Positions 54,148 to 64,000 of a stretch of 64,000 nt of DNA are shown here, piece by piece. The notes under the pieces were generated by a model that saw only the letters and a program-made list of their open reading frames with translations, ran no database searches and was not told the DNA's origin. The DNA comes from Actinomadura viridilutea (lineage in GTDB: Bacteria > Actinomycetota > Actinomycetes > Streptosporangiales > Streptosporangiaceae): assembly GCA_003001795.1 (NCBI GenBank), contig PVNI01000002.1, positions 124,001 to 188,000 on the forward strand, written 5' to 3'. The first letter of the stretch is position 1. Each line of letters starts with the position of its first letter. Both the position numbers and the translations under genes were made by a program.

Positions 54148-54991
54148 CGGTCTTGTCTTTCTCCGGCTCCCGGGAGCCTTCGTAGTCGTCGCCGACGTCG
54201 ATGTCGCCGTCGTCGGTGCCGGTCCAGGTGATGTGCAGCTCGCCGAGCGGCTCGGCCTGCTCGAACGCGACCGCCTTCTCGCGGTAGAGCTCCAGCAGCG
54301 CCAGGAACCGCGCGACGACCTCGTAGGTGCCGGCGCAGTCCTCGACGAGCACGCGGAACGTGGTGGCGCGCAGCCGGCGCAGCCGCTCCACCACGATCGC
54401 CGCCTGCTCGCGGACGCTGGCCTTGGGCTGGTAGATGTGCTCGACGGAGACGGTCGGGGGCGCCTTGGGCGTGAGGGCCTTGGCCGCCAGGCGGGCGAAC
54501 TCGACGGGGCCGAGCCCGAGGAGCACCTCGGGCAGCAGGTTGGCGAACCGGGGCTCCATCGGCACCAGGCGCGGGTACCGCCGCCCCTGCTCGGCCATCC
54601 GTTCCGCCAGGAAGCGCGAGACCTCCTTGAAGGCCCGGTACTGCAGGAGCCGCGCGAACAGCAGGTCGCGGGCCTCCAGCAGGGCCAGGTCCTCCTCGTC
54701 GTCCACCTCGCCGGACGGCAGCAGCCGGGCCGCCTTCAGGTCCAGCAGCGTGGCGGCGACGAGCAGGAAGTGGCTGGCCTGGTCCAGGTCCCAGTCCTTG
54801 CCGTGCGAGCGGATGTGGTCGATGAAGTCGTCGGTGACCTTGGCCAGGGACACCTCGGTGATGTCCAGCTTGTGCTTGGAGATCAGCTGGAGCAGCAGGT
54901 CGAACGGGCCCTCGAAGTTGTCCAGGCGGACGCGGAAGCCGCGGCCCTCCTCGGCCTCCGGCTCCGGCGTCGTCTCGTCCACGCCGCTCAC
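54140..54991 (-). CDS. scpA: Segregation and condensation protein A
   Basis: 283 residues, GTG start. Kleisin of the SMC complex. FRVRLDNFEGPFDLLLQLIS and KHKLDITEVSLAKVTDDFID form the N-terminal SMC-binding part; the C-terminal winged helix contains RFLALLELYREKAVAFEQAE. In related genomes scpA directly follows parA; here about 4.4 kb separates them. Confidence 0.95.
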   Translation of the reverse strand: MSGVDETTPEPEAEEGRGFRVRLDNFEGPFDLLLQLISKHKLDITEVSLAKVTDDFIDHIRSHGKDWDLDQASHFLLVAATLLDLKAARLLPSGEVDDEEDLALLEARDLLFARLLQYRAFKEVSRFLAERMAEQGRRYPRLVPMEPRFANLLPEVLLGLGPVEFARLAAKALTPKAPPTVSVEHIYQPKASVREQAAIVVERLRRLRATTFRVLVEDCAGTYEVVARFLALLELYREKAVAFEQAEPLGELHITWTGTDDGDIDVGDDYEGSREPEKDKTDD

Positions 54992-55118
54992 GGTAGCGGA
55001 GTCCGGCCGCGGCCGCGTCGACCGGCCAGAGGGGACGACACGCGGACGACACGGGGACGACGCCCGCGGCCGGTCGGGGCGGGCCGCTCCCCGCGCATGC
55101 GGCCCGCCCCGACCAGGG

Positions 55119-57233
55119 TCAGCGCACCCCGACGCGGTCGTCCGGCGCGGCCGCCCCGGCGGGCGGCGGCGGCACGGCCTCGGACAGGGCCACCCGGGCG
55201 TGCAGGCGCCGCAGCGGGCCGGGCAGCCACCAGTTGCGGCGTCCCAGCAGCGTCATGGTCGCCGGGACGAGCAGGATGCGCACCACCGTCGCGTCCAGCA
55301 CGATCGCCGTCACCAGGCCGAGCCCGATCGCCTTGACCGGGGCGAACCCGCCGAACGCGAACCCGGCGAACACCACCGCGATCGTCAGGGCGGCGGCGGT
55401 GACGATGCCCCCGGTGCGGCGCAGGCCCTCGGCGACCGCGGCGGACGGGGCGTCCCCGGCCAGCCACCGCTCGCGGATCCGCGACAGCAGGAACACCTCG
55501 TAGTCCACCGACAGCCCGAACGCGATCGCGCCGATCAGCATCGGCACCGTCAGGTGGACGTAGCCGGTGCCCTCGGTGCCGAGCGGCCCGGCCAGGTGCC
55601 CGTCCTGGAAGACCCGCACGACGACGCCGAGGGCGGAGCCGATGCCGAGCAGGTTCGTCAGCACCGCCTTGACCGGAAGCAGCAGCGACCCGGTGAACGC
55701 GAACAGCAGCGCCAGCGTGCCGAGCGCCACCGCGGCGGCCGCCCACGGCAGCCGGTCGGCCAGCATCGCCCGGTAGTCGATCAGCCGGGCGGTGTATCCG
55801 CCGACCTCGACCGGCACCGGCGTGCGCGTCTCGCGGAGGGCGCGGACGGCGTCGCGGGCGGCCGGGCCGTCGGCGTCGCCGCGCGGGACGGCCGACAGCA
55901 GGGTCCTGGCCGGTCCGAGCCCTCGGGTGCGGACCTCGGCGACGCCGGGCAGGGCCGCGACCGTCCGCCGCAGCTCGGCCACGCGCGGGTCGCCGGGGGC
56001 GGCGTGGGCGATCACCTGGATGTCGTCCGACCAGCGGGCCCGCTCGGGGAAGTGGGTGTGCAGCTCGTCCCACAGCCGGTGGGTGGTGGTGGACGCGGGC
56101 AGCATGCCCGGGTCGCCGAGGGAGATGTGCAGGCGGGCGGCGGGCAGCGCCAGCGCGGCCATCGCCGCGGCGGCCGCCGCGAGCGTCAGCAGCGGACGCC
56201 GCTGCACGGCGCGGGCCACCCGGGCGAACCCGGCGCCGCCCTCCCTTGCCTTGGCGGGGGCGATGCGCCGGCCGAAGCGGGCCAGCAGCGCGGGCAGCAG
56301 CGTGAGCGCGGCGAGCATGTCCACCAGGACCACGGCGGTGCCCGCCAACCCCATCGACCGCAGGAACGGATCGGGGAAGACCGTGAGGCCGAGCAGGGCG
56401 ACCGCCACGGTCAGACCGGAGAACAGGACGGTGCGGCCCGCGGTCGCGACGGTGCGGGCGACGGCCCCGGCCACGTCCGGGTCGGCGCGGCGCTCCTCCC
56501 GGAACCGGCTGACCATCAGCAGCGCGTAGTCGACCCCCAGCCCGACCGCGAGCATGGTCGTCACCTGGACGGCGTAGACGGAGATGTCGGTGACGGCGCT
56601 GAAGGCGTACAGGACCCCGAACGTGCCCGCCGTGCCGAGCACCGCGACGAGCAGCGGCAGCCCGATCGCCAGCAGCCCGCCGAACACCACCACCAGCAGC
56701 ACCAGCACCACCGGCAGGCTCAGCATCTCGGCGCGCGCCACGTCCCGCTGGGCCTGCTCGGTGAACTCCCGCTCCGACAGCGGTCCGCCGGCGACGGTCA
56801 CGGTCGCGCCGTCCACGGCGCGCAGGCGGTCGGCGGCGGCCCGCGCGGCCGCCTCCTGCCCCTCGCCGGGGGCGAGCGCGACCTCCACCAGCAGCGCCCG
56901 GCCGGTGGTCCGCGACGCCAGCGGCCCGTTGACCGCGACGACGCCGGGCACGGCCCGGACCGCCTCCATCGCCGCGCCCACCTCGCGGCGCAGCGCGGGA
57001 TCGTCCGCGGGGCGCCCGGACACCACGGCGGTGAGCCTCGCGGGGCTCGGCGAGTTGTCCTCGATCCACTGCGCGGTGCGGCCCGACTCGCTGCCGGGCA
57101 GGACGCCGACGTCGCTCACCAGGACGCCGAACACCCGCCCGCCGACGCCGAAGCCCGCGGCCGCCACGGCGAGCCACAGCACGACGACCAGCCACGGGCG
57201 CCGCGTGGAGAAACCAGAGATTCTGCCAAGCAT
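55119..57233 (-). CDS. MMPL/RND-family transporter
   Basis: 704 residues. ATG 57233 has GGAGG six bases upstream (the ATG at 57245 does not). Two halves of about 350 residues, each with a large extracytoplasmic loop followed by five or six transmembrane helices, typical of MmpL-like lipid or drug exporters. Signature segments GVDYALLMVSRFREERRADP and GLSVDYEVFLLSRIRERWLA occur in equivalent positions. It is probably controlled by the two-component pair upstream. Substrate unknown. Confidence 0.9.
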   Translation of the reverse strand: MLGRISGFSTRRPWLVVVLWLAVAAAGFGVGGRVFGVLVSDVGVLPGSESGRTAQWIEDNSPSPARLTAVVSGRPADDPALRREVGAAMEAVRAVPGVVAVNGPLASRTTGRALLVEVALAPGEGQEAAARAAADRLRAVDGATVTVAGGPLSEREFTEQAQRDVARAEMLSLPVVLVLLVVVFGGLLAIGLPLLVAVLGTAGTFGVLYAFSAVTDISVYAVQVTTMLAVGLGVDYALLMVSRFREERRADPDVAGAVARTVATAGRTVLFSGLTVAVALLGLTVFPDPFLRSMGLAGTAVVLVDMLAALTLLPALLARFGRRIAPAKAREGGAGFARVARAVQRRPLLTLAAAAAAMAALALPAARLHISLGDPGMLPASTTTHRLWDELHTHFPERARWSDDIQVIAHAAPGDPRVAELRRTVAALPGVAEVRTRGLGPARTLLSAVPRGDADGPAARDAVRALRETRTPVPVEVGGYTARLIDYRAMLADRLPWAAAAVALGTLALLFAFTGSLLLPVKAVLTNLLGIGSALGVVVRVFQDGHLAGPLGTEGTGYVHLTVPMLIGAIAFGLSVDYEVFLLSRIRERWLAGDAPSAAVAEGLRRTGGIVTAAALTIAVVFAGFAFGGFAPVKAIGLGLVTAIVLDATVVRILLVPATMTLLGRRNWWLPGPLRRLHARVALSEAVPPPPAGAAAPDDRVGVR

Positions 57234-57300
57234 GACGGCCTCCATCGGCCCGTGCGGGCCTTGCGACCGGAAACGACTGGCTCAAGGCTCGCCCGAAGCG

Positions 57301-57319
57301 GCGGTGAAGGGATCACCGC
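57301..57319. promoter_or_regulatory. Inverted repeat GCGGTGA-N5-TCACCGC before the MMPL gene
   Basis: Perfect 7-bp arms in the 154-bp gap between the response-regulator stop and the MMPL start (68 bp before the ATG). It is a candidate binding site for the LuxR-type regulator, or a terminator for its gene. No T-run. Confidence 0.5.
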
Positions 57320-57387
57320 TGAGAGCGGAGTCCGGCTCGCTCCGAGGAGCGGGCCCGCGGCGGGCGCGTCTCCCTCGCAGGAGGGGG

Positions 57388-58107
57388 TCAGGGACGGGCG
57401 GGAGGCGCCGTCTCCCCCGGACGGACCAGGCCGGTCTCGTAGGCCAGCACGACCGCCTGCACGCGGTCGCGCAGCCCCAGCTTGCTCAGCAGGCTGCTGA
57501 CGTGCGTCTTGACCGTGTGCTCGGTGACGACCATGGCGCGGGCGATCTCGGCGTTGGACAGCCCCCGGGCGATGTGCCGCAGCGTGTCGGTCTCCCGGGC
57601 GGTCAGCCGCGCCAGGCGGGGGTCGTCGCCGTGCGGCGCGGACCGGGACGCGGGGCCGCCGGACCGCCGCACCACGTCGGCGATGAGCCGCCGCGTCACC
57701 GACGGCGCCAGCAGCGCCTCGCCGGCGGCCACCACGCGCACCGCGTCCACCAGCTCCCGGCGCCGCATGTCCTTGAGCAGGAACCCGCTCGCCCCGGCGC
57801 GCAGCGCCTCGTAGACGTACTCGTCGAGGTCGAACGTCGTCAGCACCAGCACCTTGGCGTCGGTGTCGCGGCAGATCGCCGCGGTCGCCTCGATGCCGTC
57901 GACGTTCGGCATGCGCACGTCCATCAGCACCACGTCGGGCCGCAGCTCGCGCGCCGCGCGGATCGCCTCGGCGCCGTCGCCGGCCTCCCCCGCGACCGCC
58001 AGGTCCGGCTGCTCGGAGAGGATCATCGCGAACCCGTCGCGGACCAGGGCCTGGTCGTCGGCGATCAGCACGCGGATCGGGGGGCGGGTCGGACGGTCGA
58101 CGGCCAC
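57388..58107 (-). CDS. NarL/LuxR-type response regulator
   Basis: 239 residues, GTG start. N-terminal receiver domain with phosphorylation site D63 (DVVLMDVRMPNVDG) and KVLVLTTFDLDEYVYEALRA, then a LuxR HTH at about residues 165-225 (LTARETDTLRHIARGLSNAE; VTEHTVKTHVSSLLSKLGLR). Four bases downstream of its cognate kinase. Likely activates the adjacent MMPL gene (inference). Confidence 0.92.
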   Translation of the reverse strand: MAVDRPTRPPIRVLIADDQALVRDGFAMILSEQPDLAVAGEAGDGAEAIRAARELRPDVVLMDVRMPNVDGIEATAAICRDTDAKVLVLTTFDLDEYVYEALRAGASGFLLKDMRRRELVDAVRVVAAGEALLAPSVTRRLIADVVRRSGGPASRSAPHGDDPRLARLTARETDTLRHIARGLSNAEIARAMVVTEHTVKTHVSSLLSKLGLRDRVQAVVLAYETGLVRPGETAPPARP

Positions 58108-58111
58108 GCTG

Positions 58112-59317
58112 TCACTCTAGGGGCAGAACCGCCGCCACGCGGAACCCCCGGCCGTCCGGACCCGGCCCGTAGCTCAGCTCGCCGCCCACGGCGGCGACCC
58201 GCTCCCGCATGCCGATCAGTCCGTGCCCGCCCGTCCCCGCGGCGTCCTCCCCGCGGGGGCCCGCCGCGCCGTTCGGGCCGCGGCCGTCGTCGCGCACCTC
58301 CAAGCGCAGGGCGCCGCCGCCCCACCGCAGCCGCACCCGCGCGCTGCGCGCCCCCGCGTGCTTGACGGTGTTGGTCAGCGACTCCTGGACGACGCGGTAC
58401 GCGGTCACGGACAGGTCGGCGGGGACGCGCCGCGCCGTGCCGTCCTCCTCCAGCGACACGTCCAGGCCGGCGCGCCGCACCCCCGCGATCAGCGCCGGCA
58501 GGGCCTCCAGGCCGGGCTGCGGGCGGCGGGACGGCTCGTCGGCGCGCAGCACGCCGAGGGTGCGGCGCAGCTGCGCCAGCGCCTCGCGCGCGGTGTCGGA
58601 GATGGCGTCGAACATCTCCTCGGCGCGGGCCGGGTCGCTGCGCACCGCCACCGGACCGGCCTCGGCCTGCACGGCGACCATGCTCATCGAGTGGGCGAGG
58701 ATGTCGTGCATCTCCCGGGCGATCCGCTCGCGTTCGCGGGCGGCGGCCGCGTCCTGCTCCTCGGCGAGGCGGCGCGCCCGCTCCTCCAGCATCGCGATGC
58801 GGTCGCGGCGCGCCCGGGCCGAGGTGCCCATCGCGTACGCCACGACGAACGGCGCGGCCGCCACGAGCAGCTTCGCCCCGGTTCCGCCCGGGCCGAGGGT
58901 CTGCGCCGAGCCGAGCAGGACCGCCGCCGCGAGGACGACGGCGGTGACCGCACCGAGCACCAGCCGCCGCACCGGCGGGCACAGCGCGGCGAAGGTGTAG
59001 GTGGCCACGAGCTGCGCGGCGGGCAGGTCGGTGAGGACGTCGCTCAGGTGCATCGCCACGGTCCCGGCGCCGACGGCGCAGGCGACCAGGGACGGGCGTC
59101 GGCGGCGCCACAGCAGCGGCACCGACGCCGCCGTCGCGAGCAGCGCCACCCACCAGGCAAGACGACCGTCGACCGCGGCGTGGACGGTGACGTAGGCGCC
59201 GCACACGGCGGCGATGACAGCGTCGACCGCGCCCGGCGGCGGCGCGCCCGCGCGTGCGGCGAGACGGCGCACGCGGGCGATGAGGCGCACGATGAGGCGG
59301 ACGGTGGGGGACGCCAC
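58112..59317 (-). CDS. Sensor histidine kinase, NarL-partner type
   Basis: 401 residues. Four or five N-terminal transmembrane segments (about 30-165), a short linker coiled coil, then HisKA_3 with phosphoacceptor H204 (RIAREMHDILAHSMSMVAVQ), and the ATPase domain (VQESLTNTVKHAGARSARVR N-box; DDGRG G1; GLIGMRERVAAVGG G2). No extracytoplasmic sensor domain is visible, so it probably senses through the membrane. GTG start. Confidence 0.92.
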   Translation of the reverse strand: MASPTVRLIVRLIARVRRLAARAGAPPPGAVDAVIAAVCGAYVTVHAAVDGRLAWWVALLATAASVPLLWRRRRPSLVACAVGAGTVAMHLSDVLTDLPAAQLVATYTFAALCPPVRRLVLGAVTAVVLAAAVLLGSAQTLGPGGTGAKLLVAAAPFVVAYAMGTSARARRDRIAMLEERARRLAEEQDAAAARERERIAREMHDILAHSMSMVAVQAEAGPVAVRSDPARAEEMFDAISDTAREALAQLRRTLGVLRADEPSRRPQPGLEALPALIAGVRRAGLDVSLEEDGTARRVPADLSVTAYRVVQESLTNTVKHAGARSARVRLRWGGGALRLEVRDDGRGPNGAAGPRGEDAAGTGGHGLIGMRERVAAVGGELSYGPGPDGRGFRVAAVLPLE

Positions 59318-59408
59318 GTCGACTCCTCGTTCAGGGAGGGCGGCCGTCCTCCAGTATCGCCGCGCGGGCCCGGCTCCGTCCTCGCTCTCAAGAGTGAGGA
59401 CGGGCGCG

Positions 59409-60332
59409 TCAGCCGGCGGCGGCCTCGGTCTGCGCCCAGCGCTGCAGCAGCTCGCGGGCCAGGCTGCGGTAGGCGTTGGCGCCCATGGAGGTCGGGTCGA
59501 AGAACGTGATGGGCTCGCCCGCCACGGTCGCGTCGGGGAACCGCACCGTGCGGTTGATGACGGTGTGGAACACCTTGTCGCCGAACGCCTCGACGATGCG
59601 GCCGAGCACCTCGCGGGTGTGCAGGGTCCGCGAGTCGTACATGGTGCCGAGCACGCCGTCGATCTGCAGCGCGGGGTTGATGCGCGACTGGACCTTATCG
59701 ATCGTCTCCATCAGCAGCGCCACCCCGCGCATGGCGAAGTACTCGCACTCCAGCGGGATCAGCACGCCCTGGCTGGCGGCCAGCGCGTTCACGGTGAGCA
59801 GGCCGAGCGACGGCTGGCAGTCGATGAGGATGTAGTCGTAGTGCGGCACCGCCGACTTCAGCGCGCCCGCGAGGATGTACTCGCGGCCGACCTCGTGCAC
59901 CAGCTGCACCTCGGCGCCGGACAGGTCGATGTTGCTGGGGAGCAGGTCCATGCCGTCGACACCGGTGTCGATGACGACGTCCTCCCACTCGGTGTCCGGC
60001 TCCAGCAGCAGGTTGTGGATCGTGATGTCGAGCTGGCGCGGGTCGCCCTTGCCCAGCCCGACCGACAGCGCGCCCTGCGGGTCGAAGTCCACCAGCAGCA
60101 CGCGGCGGCCGTACTCGGCCAGCGCGGCGCCCAGGTTGATGGTGGTGGTGGTCTTGCCGACGCCGCCCTTCTGGTTGCAGATCGAGACGATGCGGGCCGG
60201 TCCGTGCTCGTCCAGGGGCTCGGGTTCGGGGAAGTTCGGCACCGGCCGCTGGGTCGGTCCGAGGGCAAGACTCGGATCGGTCTCGATGGTGGCGGAGGAC
60301 AGGACTCCCCCCGCAGCCTCTGTGCTGGTCAC
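59409..60332 (-). CDS. parA: ParA-family chromosome/segregation ATPase
   Basis: 307 residues, GTG start with GGAGGG upstream. Deviant Walker A CNQKGGVGKTTTTINLG; VLLVDFDPQGALSVGLG; the linker-type DCQPSLGLLTVNALAA; and an arginine-rich C-terminal region (NRTVRFPDATVAGEPITFFD). This is the scpA-linked ParA common in actinomycetes, distinct from the parAB pair near oriC. In the usual order it precedes scpA directly. Confidence 0.92.
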   Translation of the reverse strand: MTSTEAAGGVLSSATIETDPSLALGPTQRPVPNFPEPEPLDEHGPARIVSICNQKGGVGKTTTTINLGAALAEYGRRVLLVDFDPQGALSVGLGKGDPRQLDITIHNLLLEPDTEWEDVVIDTGVDGMDLLPSNIDLSGAEVQLVHEVGREYILAGALKSAVPHYDYILIDCQPSLGLLTVNALAASQGVLIPLECEYFAMRGVALLMETIDKVQSRINPALQIDGVLGTMYDSRTLHTREVLGRIVEAFGDKVFHTVINRTVRFPDATVAGEPITFFDPTSMGANAYRSLARELLQRWAQTEAAAG

Positions 60333-60503
60333 CAGATCCCTCCCCGGCTGGCCCGGACATTGCCATCCAGGTTGGGGACTCTAGGGCCTGCCACCGCGCC
60401 TCTCAAGCCGACGCGCGCCGATGGGCGTGTTTTGTCTGACCCTGATACGTCCTGTTCATCCCTCCGCGCATTCCACCCCCGGAAACCGGCGCGCGCGCCG
60501 GGC

Positions 60504-61412
60504 TCAGCCGCGGGCGCGGGGGTGGGACGTGGCGTACACCTCGCGCAGCATCTGCACGGTGACCAGCGTGTACACCTGCGTTGTCGTCACCGACGCGTGG
60601 CCCAGCAGCTCCTGCACGACCCGCACGTCCGCTCCCCCGTCCAGCAGGTGCGTGGCGAACGAGTGCCGCAGCGTGTGCGGGGACACGTCCTTCAGGTCGG
60701 CGCGTTCGGCCGCGGCGCGCAGCACCATCCACGCGCCCTGCCGCGACAGCCGCCCGCCGCGCGCGTTCAAGAACAGCGCGGGGCTGCCGCGTCCGGCCGC
60801 GCTCAGCTCCGGACGGGCCCGCACCAGGTACGCCTCGACGGCGCGGCGCGCGTAGTCGCCCATCGGCACCACGCGCGTCTTGCCGCCCTTGCCGCGGACG
60901 CGGGCGAACCCCTCGTCCAGGTCCAGGTCGTCGACGTCCAGGCCGACCGCCTCGGAGATCCGCACGCCCGACCCGTACAGCAGCTCCAGCAGGGCCCGGT
61001 CGCGCAGCCCGCGCGCGGTGGCGTCGCCGCCCGGTCCCGCGGCCGCGGCCAGCAGCCGCTCGACGTCGTCGACGGAGATGGCCTTGGGCAGCCGCCGCGG
61101 CGGGGTGGGCGGACGGACGTCACGGGCCGGGTCGGCGGACGCCAGGCCCTCGCGCAGCGCGAAGCGGTGCAGCCCCCGCACGGCCACCACGGCGCGGGCC
61201 GCCGAACCGGCCGACAGCGGCGGATGGTCGGCGTCGCCCTCGCGCAGCCCCACCAGGAACGCCCGCACGTCGTCCTCGCTGACCTGGTCGATGGCGGTGC
61301 GGCCGCGGGCGGTCAGCACCGCCAGGTAGCGGCGCAGGTCGCGGCGGTAGGAGCTGAGAGTGTTGGCGGCGAGGCCCCGTTCGACGGCCAGATGCCCCAG
61401 GTAGGCGGCCAC
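60504..61412 (-). CDS. xerD: Tyrosine recombinase XerD
   Basis: 302 residues from GTG 61412, the normal XerD length. N-terminal SAM-like DNA-binding domain ([20 protein letters not shown]); catalytic residues: R in [21 protein letters not shown]-x-x-R in [13 protein letters not shown] in [13 protein letters not shown], and the nucleophile Y there. Resolves chromosome dimers at dif together with XerC and FtsK. The frame stays open about 100 codons upstream without an ATG/GTG, so the start is fixed by length only. Confidence 0.9.
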   Translation of the reverse strand: MAAYLGHLAVERGLAANTLSSYRRDLRRYLAVLTARGRTAIDQVSEDDVRAFLVGLREGDADHPPLSAGSAARAVVAVRGLHRFALREGLASADPARDVRPPTPPRRLPKAISVDDVERLLAAAAGPGGDATARGLRDRALLELLYGSGVRISEAVGLDVDDLDLDEGFARVRGKGGKTRVVPMGDYARRAVEAYLVRARPELSAAGRGSPALFLNARGGRLSRQGAWMVLRAAAERADLKDVSPHTLRHSFATHLLDGGADVRVVQELLGHASVTTTQVYTLVTVQMLREVYATSHPRARG

Positions 61413-61712
61413 GGCGGACCGCAGCGGGGACGCGCCGCCGTCCGGGCCGTCGCCGAGGCCGTCCGGGACGCGGCCGCGCTCGTCGGCGGCCCCCCGCGGG
61501 GGACCCTGTCCGGCATCGGGGGGCGCGCCGTTCCGGCCGGGTGTGCTCGGTGACAGTGCGGCACCTCTTCCGGGCGGGGGTGACCGACAGGGACCTGCCC
61601 CATCATGCCGCTTTCGGCGCCTCCGCGAGACCTGATCGACGCGCCGCCCGGCGGCATGTCGCGCCCCGCCTCGCGACGCCGCACGTCGCGGCGGTTCCGG
61701 CGCGGCGGCGGG

Positions 61713-62371
61713 TCAGTCCTCCGGGGCGTCCACGGGGCGCAGGTCGCGGAAGCCGCGCGCCCGCGCCGCCCGCACCGCCAGGATGCCCAGCGAGGCGATC
61801 ATGTTGTGGATCTCCCCCGCGAACACCTTGCGGACCGCCTCGTCCAGCGGCACCCACACCACCGGCATGTCGGCCTCCTCGTGCACCCGCTCGAAGTCGA
61901 TCTCCTCGGCGGGCACCTCGGTCAGGTCGCGGGCCAGGAAGATCCGCACCCTCTCGTCGGACATGCCCGAGGACGGCAGCACGTCGGCCAGGGTGTGCCA
62001 CCGCGCGGCGCGGTACCCCGCCTCCTCCAGGAGCTCCCGTTCGGCCAGCTTGTGCAGCGGTTCGCCGGGCACGTCGCGCAGCCCGGCGGGCGCCTCCCAC
62101 AGCAGCCGGCCGACGGGGTGCCGGTACTGGCGCAGCAGCAGCACCCGGTCGGCGTCGTCGAGCGCGATGACGCCGACCGATCCGGGGTGCTCGATGACGT
62201 CCCGCTGGGCGATCTCCATGCGGTCGCCGTTGGGCATGCGGACGCGGTCGCGCCGCACCCGGAACACGTGCCCCTCGAACTCCACGCCGCTGCCGACGAC
62301 CTCCCAGCGCTCGGGCCGGTCGCGCACGTCGTCCGGCCCGAGCGCGGCGCCGCCGGGCTCGGGGCCGCCCG

Positions 62372-62375
<4 letters not shown>
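61713..62375 (-). CDS. Nudix hydrolase, ADP-ribose pyrophosphatase-like
   Basis: 220 residues, GTG start overlapping the pyrG stop by 4 bp. Nudix box [23 protein letters not shown] (shown in parts; GX5EX7REUXEEXGU) at about 110-132, with [20 protein letters not shown] upstream as in ADP-ribose pyrophosphatases. Hydrolyses ADP-ribose to AMP and ribose-5-phosphate in relatives. Cotranscribed with pyrG. Confidence 0.9.

Positions 62376-64000
<1,625 letters not shown>

Overview
The window is very GC-rich (roughly 70-75 %). Coding third positions are almost all G or C, GTG/TTG starts are common, and overlaps of a GTG start with an upstream TGA stop recur. An XRE-DUF5753/DUF397 locus, an actinobacterial-type helicase and the order pyrG-nudix-xerD-parA-scpA-scpB-rluB-aroH-tyrA-cmk-der point to a filamentous actinomycete chromosome. 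A member of the Streptosporangiales (Actinomadura-like) is my inference; no 16S or other marker is present. I found no rRNA, tRNA, CRISPR array, insertion sequence or prophage.

Layout. 1-11.7 kb: 3' part of an HrpB-type helicase, a NERD protein, two small membrane proteins, a histidine phosphatase, a coiled-coil protein, an SDR/aldolase-like pair, a flippase-like membrane protein, a DUF1444-like protein and a DUF559 protein, with several empty intergenic stretches. 12-24 kb: aldehyde dehydrogenase, ileS with a structured leader, a FAD-linked oxidase, a TetR/MFS efflux pair with twin operators, and two CNNM-type membrane proteins. 24-29.3 kb: a small HTH gene plus a Clp-N protein behind a palindromic promoter, an NAD-dependent epimerase, a nitrilase-superfamily amidase and a Ski2-like helicase. 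29.5-35.6 kb is the most accessory part: debris of a TNT-like toxin and perhaps its immunity gene, a secreted protein, a frameshifted XRE-DUF5753 gene, tandem DUF397 genes, a ClpX-zinc-finger/HTH protein with palindromes resembling those at 24 kb, and a TetR/O-methyltransferase pair around a perfect operator. 35.6-43.7 kb is carbon metabolism and stress: gnd, a phosphoglucomutase-like HAD with a GH65 phosphorylase, soxR with its box, an HdeD-like protein and pckG. 43.9-47.1 kb is a molybdate ABC operon with a HTH-TOBE regulator. 48.4-64 kb is one long minus-strand run of core genes for segregation, aromatic biosynthesis and CTP synthesis. Its only interruption is an MMPL/two-component cassette between parA and scpA.

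How it fits together. GH65 phosphorolysis plus the HAD mutase would deliver glucose-6-phosphate near the pentose-phosphate gene gnd. modABC would import molybdate under the HTH-TOBE protein. scpA/scpB/parA/xerD serve chromosome segregation, and cmk/pyrG serve pyrimidine nucleotides.

The best candidates for something undescribed are: (i) the two loci that each pair a Clp-related domain with the same kind of C-terminal HTH and promoters carrying TGTCAA/TTGACA palindromes; (ii) a 34-bp perfect palindrome that runs into the start codon of a small membrane protein downstream of der; (iii) the ileS leader, which has an isoleucine-codon loop and a terminator-like hairpin but no recognisable T-box bulge.
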